Part shown: in pieces, positions 56,984 through 64,000 of the stretch | Layout: every line of letters starts with the position of its first letter | Numbering within the stretch: position 1 is the stretch's first letter | Source: CAWJTV01 sp963845695 | GTDB lineage: Bacteria > Planctomycetota > Planctomycetia > Isosphaerales > Isosphaeraceae | Direction: 5' to 3' | NCBI GenBank assembly: GCA_963845695.1 | Contig: CAWJTQ010000007.1 | Coordinates: 62,001 to 126,000 of the forward strand | DNA length: 64,000 nt | Position numbers and translations under genes: made by a program | Notes under the pieces: generated by a model | Databases searched by the model: none | Seen by the model: the letters and a program-made list of their open reading frames with translations, nothing else | What the model was told of the DNA's origin: nothing

Positions 56984-58009
56984 CTACTCCGGAAGCGTCT
57001 CTTCCACCAGGCGCCGGACGATCTTCTTGGCGTCGATCCCTTCGGCCTGAGCGGCAAAGGTCGTGATGATGCGGTGCGTGAGCACGGGAGCGGCGGCCTC
57101 CTGAACGTCTTCGAGCCGGGCCATGTAGCTGCCGAGCAATGCCGCGCGCGCCTTGGCGCCCAGGATGAGGTATTGCACGGCGCGCGGGCCGGCACCCCAG
57201 GAGACCAGCGGCTTGAGCCACGCCGGGGCCGAGGAGCCCTGTGGACGGGTCTTACGCACCAGGCGGGCTGCGAACGAGTAAATGTGGTCGGGCACCGGGA
57301 CCCGGCGCACCAGGCTCTGATGCCGGAGGATCTCCTCCGGAGTCATCAGATGGTCCAGGGTCGGCAACGCTTCGCCCGTCGTGGTGCGCGCGATCTGGAT
57401 CTCCTCGGCTTCCGAGGGATAATCCAACTCGACCAGGAACATGAACCGGTCAAGCTGCGCTTCCGGCAACGGATAGGTCCCTTCCTGCTCGATCGGGTTC
57501 TGGGTCGCCAGCACGAGGAACGGCGCATCCAGGTGGAAGACCTTCCCCATCACGGTGACGTTGTATTCCTGCATGGCCTCCAGCAAGGCCGCCTGGGTCT
57601 TCGGCGGGGCGCGGTTGATCTCATCGGCCAGGACGATGTTGGCGAAGACCGGCCCGTGGACGAACTCGAATTCCCGACGGCCGTGTGCCGAATCCTGGAG
57701 GATGTCGGTCCCGGTGATATCCATCGGCATCAGGTCCGGCGTGAACGAGATGCGGCTGAACTTCAGCGACATGGTCTCGGCCAGCTTGTTGACCATCAAG
57801 GTCTTGGCCAGGCCCGGCACGCCCATCAAGAGTGCATGGCCGCGTGCGAAGAGGCAGATGGCCAACCGCTGGATCACGTCTTTCTGGCCGACGATCACCT
57901 TGCCGAGCTCCGTCCTGAGCCGGGCATAGGAATCCCGCAAATGGTCGATCGCCTGAACGTCGTTTTCGCTGAGCCGATCCTGGGCCGGCACGTCCACGGG
58001 CTGCGACAT
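56984..58009 (-). CDS. MoxR family AAA+ ATPase
   Basis: A 341-residue AAA+ chaperone-like ATPase. Walker A is GVPGLAKTLMVN near residue 50, Walker B LADEINRAPPKTQAALLEAM near 115, and sensor-1 LATQNPIEQEGTYPLPEAQLD near 150. MoxR proteins act on VWA-domain partners, and here four such genes follow. The start ATG 58009 (MSQPVDVPAQD) is chosen because the 37-codon extension is not conserved-looking. It is the first gene of the minus-strand cluster that runs to about 38.6 kb. Confidence 0.93.
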   Translation of the reverse strand: MSQPVDVPAQDRLSENDVQAIDHLRDSYARLRTELGKVIVGQKDVIQRLAICLFARGHALLMGVPGLAKTLMVNKLAETMSLKFSRISFTPDLMPMDITGTDILQDSAHGRREFEFVHGPVFANIVLADEINRAPPKTQAALLEAMQEYNVTVMGKVFHLDAPFLVLATQNPIEQEGTYPLPEAQLDRFMFLVELDYPSEAEEIQIARTTTGEALPTLDHLMTPEEILRHQSLVRRVPVPDHIYSFAARLVRKTRPQGSSAPAWLKPLVSWGAGPRAVQYLILGAKARAALLGSYMARLEDVQEAAAPVLTHRIITTFAAQAEGIDAKKIVRRLVEETLPE

Positions 58010-58672
58010 GAAAGGCTTCCAAAGGGAGGAGAGACGGATAAACGTCCGATGGGTGCAATGATTCCCACACGTCGGAAACCGGCATGCTCCGCCCCAGATT
58101 CCTGAGCCGAACACCGGCACCGTTGGGAGCCACGGTCATGCTCTGACGTTCGTCAATCTTAGCGGTGCTCTGCCGCAAGAGGAAGAGGCTTGAACGAAAT
58201 CTCTCGGTGAGCCCGAGATCGGGGTCCGGCCACTCGAGACACCGCCAGACCTGGGTTACCTTTGCACCGCTTCGATTGCGGATGCGGCCGTCCCAGGCCC
58301 TGACGAGGAAAAAGGCGGCCGGAACACCCTGGACTCGTCCGAGTCCCTTCGCCAGAATTTGAGGTCGCACTCGAGAGAGCGCCGCCGCCGTCCCGTTCGG
58401 AGATGGCCTCGATTCGGGAATCCACTCTCCGATATGTCCGCGAAGGCGGTCACGCTCAAGGAGGGGAGTGCGCGACAGCACTGAACTGAGGGGTTGCGCA
58501 GGCAATGATCGCCGGGATCCGATACGAGCCCGAAGCGCCAGCGAGTGGAATCCGGCCGGGACGATCCATTCACTCGCCGGCGCTTCGGGTTCGTATGAGG
58601 CGTCTGCAACCCAAGCGTCAAGCTCTCTAGAGTCCCACGGTCTGACCGAAAAGTCTCCCAGGGGCAAATCTT
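58010..58672. other. Intergenic region without a supported gene, carrying a palindrome
   Basis: A 660-base stretch between two divergent genes. A minus-strand frame stays open through it, but its product has no coding signature and its first part is the translated palindrome at 58522-58596. The promoters of moxR and of the NAD(P)-binding protein gene must lie here, but no clear boxes are seen. Confidence 0.5.
58522..58596. repeat. Palindrome of the 'YEPEAPASE' class
   Basis: ATACGAGCCCGAAGCGCC...AGCGAGTG pairs with CACTCGC...CGGCGCTTCGGGTTCGTAT, about 27 bp of imperfect stem around a 20-base loop. Its chance translation, SYEPEAPASEW, is a string I have met repeatedly in planctomycete ORF sets, so this is a dispersed intergenic repeat. 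Confidence 0.7.
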
Positions 58673-59298
58673 ATGAAAGTGCTGGTCATCGGGGCCACGG
58701 GCGGTACCGGCCGCCATGCCGTGCGCCTCCTCCTGGAACGCGGCCACGAGGTGACTGTCTGGGTGCGTACGCCGTCGGCCGTCGGCACGTCGAGCGATCG
58801 GCTGAGGGTCCTCCCCGGTGAAGCGCGCGACGCCGCGTCGATCGACCGGGCCGTGGACGGTCAGGACGCGGTGCTGGTCGCCTTCGGTGCCCGATCGCTG
58901 AAAAAGGATGACGTGCAAGAAGTGTTCATGCGACACCTGCTCGCGGCGATGGAGAAGCACGGGGTCCGGCGGGTCGTCAACCTCTCGGCCTGGGGATTGA
59001 ACAATGACAGGGCCGTCACCTCGTCGCGCTTCTTCACGTATTTTTTCCGGCCGGTCGTCCTCCGCCATATCTGGGCCGACAAGGAGCGCTCCGAGGCATT
59101 ACTGACGGCGAGCGGCCTCGATTACGTCAACGTGCAGCCCGGCCGGCTGCTGAACGCCCCGCTCGAGGAGGTCTCCGCACATCGCTCGACGGCCGCGGCC
59201 TCCGACCGTCGATGACCCGGGAAGACCTCGCGGCCTTCATGGTCGATCAGCTCGAGAACGATCAGTGGCTGCGGCAATCCGTCATAGTGGGTTATTGA
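58673..59298 (+). CDS. NAD(P)-binding Rossmann protein (atypical SDR, NAD(P)H-binding), frameshift near the end
   Basis: About 208 residues: MKVLVIGATGGTGRHAVRLL is a glycine-rich NAD(P) motif, followed by AVLVAFGARSLKKDD and GVRRVVNLSAWGLNNDRAVT. It belongs to the atypical SDR/NmrA-like group that acts as a reductase, isomerase or redox sensor. At about 59190 one base is missing. After HRS the true frame reads DGRGLRPSMTREDLAAFMVD and QLENDQWLRQSVIVGY to a TGA at 59298. The shorter ORF ends at 59215. Confidence 0.78.
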
Positions 59299-59554
59299 TC
59301 GCGGCAGCTCATCGGAGGGTGTGAATTTCCGGGCTGGCAAGCCGAGACCCATCCTCGAACTCATCCGGGATCCCGCCAACCGTCCAGCGCTCCTGGACTC
59401 ACGCTCTGGTTGACCACCACCAGACAATCCGTGCGGGACCATTGGTCCTGGCGAGTCGCATCATTCTCGCACACCGGGAATCGTCGCCTCCGACGAGGGC
59501 ACCTCCTTTACAATAGCGGTGCGTTCGGATTCCCGATTCGGAGGGGCTCTCGCG

Positions 59555-62471
59555 ATGACTCGCACACGATCTACCGACGGTTGGTCCGGTCAGCTAGGCA
59601 GGCTCTACAGTCTGGGCAGGGTCGGCGAGTTGACCGATGGACAACTCCTGACGCGATTTCTGGGCCGCGACGATCCCGCGGCGTCCGAAGCGGCGTTCGC
59701 TGTCCTGGTCGAGCGCCATGGAACGATGGTCTTGCGCGTCTGCCAGGGGATCCTCGGCAACCCGCACGACGCCCAGGACGCGTTCCAGGCCACCTTCCTG
59801 TTGCTGGTCCGTAAAGCGGGATCGATTCGAAGCCGTGAGTCGGTCGCGGAATGGCTATTCAGTATCGCGCGGCGGGTCGCCAATCGGGCGCACGGCGAGG
59901 CCATTCGACGACGTCATCGCTTCGAGGACTTCCAGGCGGAAAGACGTGGCTTGCAGGAAGGCGAGGCGGCAGTGATACCTGAACCTGAGCCGGACTACGG
60001 CCCGTTGATGGCCGAGGTCGACCGATTACCCGAGCGGTTCCGCGCCCCGGTCGTGTTGCACTACTACGGGGGTCTGAGCCGGAAGCCACGGCGCAACGGC
60101 TGGGCTGTGCCCGTGGCACCGTACTGTCACGCCTTTCCCGGGCTCGAAAGCGGATCAAGGCGCGGCTTGAGCAGCACGGGGTGACGTTCACGCCGCTGAT
60201 CCCCGCTGTGGACGGACTGACCGGCTGGATTCCGCCCGCTCCGGTGCCGGGCTGGCTGGCACAGACGACCGTCCGGGCCGCAAGCTCTCTGGCTCTGGCC
60301 GGTGCGGCGATCGAGAACGTGGTCTCCCCCGCGGTCGCCACTCTGTCGCGCGGGGTCGCCCGTACACTTGTAGTTTCCAAGGTCCGAGCCGGAGCCGGAA
60401 TCGTCCTCCTGGCGGTTACGGGCGTGTCGATCGGATTGGCGGCGACGTTCACTGCCGAACAGCCCCGGCGTACGATCTCCGGACCGGAGATGGCGAGTCC
60501 CCCTCGCGGTCAGGTCACGAAGAGCGAGAAGCCCCGGATTGAGGAGAAGGCGAAGGGCAATCCCGTCGTATTCCGTGGCCGGGTCACCGACCCCGATGGC
60601 AAGCCGGTCGCCGCGCGCCGATCTTGCTGAGTGTCGACAAGACGGCCGCTCGTTATGAGGGAGATTCCGCCGCGTTGCCGCCACCGGGCCGGACGGCCGC
60701 TTCGAGGTCGCGATCCCTCGCCAGGCTCTGGACGGTTCCGAACGGTTTGGTGACGACCCCCCGGTTCTGTCGGCCTTCGTTCCGGGTCTCGGGCCCGATT
60801 GGGTCAGGGTTGCCTCCCCGAGCGCCAGCGATGAACTCAACATCCGGTTGCGCCGCGACGACGTCCCGATCGAGGGCCGCATCATCGACCTCGAAGGTCG
60901 ACCCGTGCCGGGAGTCGATGTGCGCGCCTTCCACCTCTGGGGCGATCCGCCCGATTTCTTGAAGAGGGCGCAAGCCAACGGCGGTGAAGTGAGTCATGGG
61001 CTCTGGAGCGAAGGGCAAAACGGCTTGATCCTGGGCGAGCGAGATTCGCGTTTCCATGCCAGGACCGATCCCGACGGGCGATTTCGCCTGACTGGGATCG
61101 GTCGCGACCGCACGCTCACGCTGATCGTCCGGGGCGAGTCCATCGAAGCGATCTACATGATGCTCTACACCGCCAGTGACCCCGCCTACAAACCCCTCGT
61201 TATGCCCGTCGATGAGTCGGACTACACGCGTAAGAAGCTTCTCGGGCCGCGCTTCGAGCTGACCGCCGCCCCTGGCCGGGTGATCCAGGGGGTCATCCGC
61301 GACGCGAAGACCGGACGACCGGTCCCCGGCGCGAAGGTCCGAGCGTGGGAATCCGGATTCTCCGTCAGTGACGCGCAGGGCCGGTTCCGCCTGACCGGCC
61401 AACCGAAGAACAAAAAGCATCACATCGAAGTTGACATCGAAGGACAGACCTACATCAAGGTCGTCAAGGTGATCGATAAGTTCCCTGGGCTGGACCCGAT
61501 CGTCGCCGACATCAACCTCAGAAGCGGAATCACTCTGGAAGGGAAGGTCTTCAACCAGGCGAATGGCCGACCGGTCCGGGCCGTCGTCCAATATTTGCCG
61601 TTCCGGGACAATCCGCATCTCAAGGAATACCCGGACGCCTCGTTCTTCGACAACGCCCTGTTCGATGAAGCCGAATTCCGCACCGACGACGATGGCCATT
61701 TCCGCGCCGTGGTGCTCCCGGGCGGCGGAATCCTCACCGTGCGGACGACGGATCCGACCTTCCTCACCGCCAAGCCACTCGTCCCCAAAGTCGCCGGCAA
61801 TGTCCTCTGGGTGGGCAACTTCACGAACGACATGGGTTCCTATCAAGCCCTGGTACCGATTGACGTACGCGACGCGGAGCGGTCGATCCTTGCGGATATC
61901 CGGCTGGTACCCGGACGTCCTCAGCGCGTGCAGATCGTCGGACCGGACGGGCGGCCGGTCGCGGGAACTCGTGCCGTTCAGTCATCAAAGCCGAACCGGA
62001 GACGGGGAAGAGGTACCGGGCATCGAATTTACCTTCGTCCACCACAATCCGGGACAGGTCGAGACGGTGGTCATCACCCAGGAAAAGCAGGGGCTAGGCG
62101 CATTCGTCAACATCAAGGGAGATGAACCCGACCCGATCCGCGTTGCGCTCCGGCCACTGGGGACCGTCATCGGACGGCTGGTCGATGAGAACGGCAAGGC
62201 TCGGCCAGGAATTGGCCTCAGCATCGGGTACGAATTGAAGTCACGAGGCGATCAGAGCTACTCCGGGCCTCCGCCCGATGAGTTTGAGACCGATCGTGAT
62301 GGCCGATTCCGCATCCCGAACCTCGTCCCGGGACTCCGCTGCGCGGTCTCAGTTCGCAAGAAGAATCCGAAATCCGCAGAAGACGAGTTCGAAGGCTCGC
62401 TCAAGGGCGAGAACTGGCAGATCAAGCCCGGTGAGCTCCTGGACTGGGGCGACATCCGAGTCACGGAGTAG
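59555..62471 (+). CDS. ECF sigma factor fused to a membrane segment and carboxypeptidase-regulatory-like repeats (several frameshifts)
   Basis: About 972 residues if repaired. The N-terminal 190 are a sigma-70 ECF factor: LTDGQLLTRFLGRDDPAASE, VCQGILGNPHDAQDAFQATF (region 2), and EATAQRLGCARGTVLSRLSR then ARKRIKARLEQ (region 4). A Pro-rich stretch and one membrane helix (GIVLLAVTGVSIGLAATF) follow. Several CarboxypepD_reg-like beta repeats come next: VVFRGRVTDPDGKPVA, IIDLEGRPVPGVDVRAFHLW, VIRDAKTGRPVPGAKVRAWE and VIGRLVDENGKARPGIGLSI. Frame changes lie at about 60076, 60618, 60675 and 61975. The extracytoplasmic part presumably senses something and controls the sigma domain. ATG 59555 has GGAGG eleven bases upstream. 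Confidence 0.8.
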
Positions 62472-62588
62472 CATTCCGCTCACGAGATGACTTGTCCATC
62501 TCAGCGTCAGGGAGAGACCAATACGCCGGACGGTTGCGCCCACTGGTGCACGGCATCGCCCGCTTGATAGTGAGTCTGTCCAGCCGAG

Positions 62589-63023
62589 TCACCTTGGTTT
62601 CTCCGTATGCCTCCCGGGCCAAAGGCTGTATTGATACAGATATTGGACTTGGGTGCCGTTTCTCAAGCTTTGCGCAAACCTCATCCCGTCCACCGGAAGG
62701 ACGGCGATCCCGGCACTGACGGCGACCAGTGCGGTGGCGGCGATGAGAAGGCGTGTCGGCGAGCGGCTGGCCCGACCATTCATAGCCGATTTGCTTACTA
62801 ACGTGACGGCACCGAGAAGGGGCAGGACGATGGCGGCGGTCAGGAAAACGACCAAGAACGGGTGAGCGTAAGCATGGTTTCTTGCGAGCCAGATTGCGCT
62901 ATCCTGCTTCACGAACTTGCCGACGCTCGGGTAGATGTCGAGGGCGAAGGCGAACATGAGCGCCCAGAATGCGACCACGGCCATCATCCGCCGCAATGTG
63001 AACTTCGTGAGGCGGGGCCTCAT
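62589..63023 (-). CDS. Small membrane protein
   Basis: A 144-residue protein starting MRPRLTKFTLRRMMAVVAFW, with at least three membrane segments (MMAVVAFWALMFAFALD, FLVVFLTAAIVLPLLGAVTL, LLIAATALVAVSAGIAVL). The short basic N-terminus before the first helix (FTLRRMMxxVA) is common in planctomycete small membrane proteins of unknown function. It is convergent with the sigma-fusion gene. Confidence 0.65.
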   Translation of the reverse strand: MRPRLTKFTLRRMMAVVAFWALMFAFALDIYPSVGKFVKQDSAIWLARNHAYAHPFLVVFLTAAIVLPLLGAVTLVSKSAMNGRASRSPTRLLIAATALVAVSAGIAVLPVDGMRFAQSLRNGTQVQYLYQYSLWPGRHTEKPR

Positions 63024-63033
63024 GGGTGAGGCC

Positions 63034-63162
63034 TCAATGGGATTGACTGCAAAAAGCCGACTTTAGGATTGGAGGGACGGCCACGTCCCTGTCATCGGCG
63101 GGGGCCGTCGCGACGACTGCCAGGCTCCAGGGCAGGGCCACGAAGGTTAAGATCGGCCTCAT
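63034..63162 (-). CDS. Possible 42-residue exported peptide
   Basis: From ATG 63162, with GAGGAG five bases upstream, MRPILTFVALPWSLAVVATA + PADDRD looks like a signal peptide followed by only about 20 residues. It could be a real small secreted peptide or the stub of a truncated gene. It ends ten bases before the membrane-protein gene start. Confidence 0.35.
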   Translation of the reverse strand: MRPILTFVALPWSLAVVATAPADDRDVAVPPILKSAFCSQSH

Positions 63163-63331
63163 GCTGGCTCCTCGTGCAGGAGTGTGACGGGCAGGATCAG
63201 CATGCGATGAAGCGACCGCCAACTGCGAAGCTCATCCATCTCGTCTGACGACGCTCGACAGTCTGATCTCGGGATCACCCGTTCCATCTTCCGGCATTGT
63301 CCCGAGCCCCGATGTCCGCGCCAACTATGGT

Positions 63332-63739
63332 TCACGATTTCCATCCTTCGCGGGCGCTCCGGGACTGCTGCCTCTGGCGGATTCTCTGATCCAGTGCTTC
63401 CTGCCCCGCCTCGATCTCCTCCCGCTTGGTGATCAACTGTTCCGATAGACTCGGGTCCCGGCGTTCCGGCCGGAGCCCCGGCCAGTCGGGGGCATCCCGC
63501 TCGACCTCCCGCCAGATCTCAATGAATCGCCCCACATCTCCGCCCAGGATAACCGCCGCCCGATGAGCGATCAGCTTGCGATGCGACCAGTCGTCCAAGC
63601 GGATGACGAATTCCCAGAAGCCCTCCGGGATTTCGTCGGACCACTGGAAGCCGCCAGCGAAAAGGTCATAACTGCGATGTGCCGACTGGTCGTATCGCGT
63701 CTGGCGGAGCAGAGCTAGGAGTTCGGGTGAGATCGGCAT
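63332..63739 (-). CDS. Hypothetical protein
   Basis: A 135-residue soluble protein from ATG 63739: MPISPELLALLRQTRYDQSA, FQWSDEIPEGFWEFVIRLDD, RFIEIWREVERDAPDWPG, and a charged helical tail (AGQEALDQRIRQRQQSRSAR). I do not recognise it. A 34-codon extension upstream is proline-rich and lacks a ribosome-binding site. The last 260 bases of the window beyond it hold no gene that I can support. Confidence 0.55.
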   Translation of the reverse strand: MPISPELLALLRQTRYDQSAHRSYDLFAGGFQWSDEIPEGFWEFVIRLDDWSHRKLIAHRAAVILGGDVGRFIEIWREVERDAPDWPGLRPERRDPSLSEQLITKREEIEAGQEALDQRIRQRQQSRSAREGWKS

Positions 63740-64000
63740 CAAGTCTCTCTGTGGGGTAACGCCAAAGATCAGCAGCCCGCCGGCGGGCGGGGCCGACGCA
63801 TCGCCCAGACACCATGGTTCTGCTGGGGGGCCACCTGGCAAGGGTGGTTACTGGTCCACCCTTTCCACCTCCCGCCATCGTCTCACGACCGCCTGTCCGC
63901 GCCAACTCTGGTTCACCGTTTGCGCTGGGCCCATTGCTTGGAAATAACCATCTCGGGATCTCCGACCGGGATTTCTCTCCCACCCGCATGACGACCCGCC

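Noticed and set aside
57621..58667. A long minus-strand frame running through the intergenic space into moxR
   Set aside because: Its N-terminal part is the translated palindrome (YEPEAPASE), and its C-terminal part is an out-of-frame reading of moxR. The middle, AKGLGRVQGVPAAFFLVRAW, has no recognisable family.
63159..63344. A 61-codon minus-strand ORF before the possible secreted peptide
   Set aside because: It overlaps the small ORF's start by a few bases and has no motif. Its first part resembles DNA at 63845-63930 (SWRGQ...ERV), so it is probably a decayed duplicate rather than a gene.

Overview
The window is high-GC DNA from a member of the Planctomycetota, most likely the Isosphaeraceae/Gemmataceae side. 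The evidence is a MoxR-DUF58-BatA-VWA gene train, an ECF sigma factor that runs on into a membrane segment and carboxypeptidase-regulatory-like repeats, a secreted di-haem oxidoreductase, a GH78 rhamnosidase, many planctomycete-type hypothetical proteins, and palindromic intergenic repeats whose chance translation contains 'YEPEAPASE'. I found no tRNA, rRNA or CRISPR array.

Layout. 1-12 kb is ordinary chromosome: carbon-starvation permease (cut by the window edge), CpaE-like ATPase, HhH-GPD DNA glycosylase, rpsT, TPR protein, SMP-30-type lactonase, infA, an RNase HII-like protein, a SEC-C/HEAT protein and a UbiD decarboxylase. 13-25.7 kb is a plastic, defence-like region. It holds a DUF4011-helicase-nuclease-DUF3320 protein of the Hhe type with two tiny genes behind it, a truncated copy of an ankyrin gene whose full copy lies 4 kb away, a 229-bp MITE inserted in the loop of a palindrome, an IS66 relic, a di-haem oxidoreductase, a HEPN gene coupled to a partner gene, and arrays of a 57-bp palindromic repeat. 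25.9-32.1 kb is a sugar-catabolic operon: SDR, 2-hydroxyacid dehydrogenase, TIM-barrel isomerase and alpha-L-rhamnosidase. Then come folK with a terminator, and an unfamiliar two-gene unit ending in a PIN nuclease (33.0-34.9 kb). 35-39 kb holds 6-phosphogluconate dehydrogenase, a DUF202 protein, a secreted calcium-dependent phosphoinositide phospholipase C and small proteins.

The most striking region is 38.6-58.0 kb, where every gene except one convergent end reads on the minus strand. It runs from a MoxR ATPase through DUF58, a BatA-type VWA protein, a second membrane VWA-like protein and a 1,100-residue DUF4175-like membrane coiled-coil protein. Next come five tandem paralogues of a secreted protein family with the signature LTPEQKKKLELAGRGD, a sixth exported protein, a terpene-cyclase-fold protein and a HEAT-repeat protein. 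I read this as one candidate cell-envelope system. It is interrupted by an island of four small genes that look foreign. The right end (58.6-64 kb) holds an NAD(P)-binding protein, the sigma-factor fusion and small membrane or hypothetical proteins.

Caution for the reader: at least fourteen genes here are split by single-base frameshifts or a stop codon, including infA, which is essential. The simplest reading is that the assembly carries uncorrected indels, so split genes are given as one feature with the break noted.
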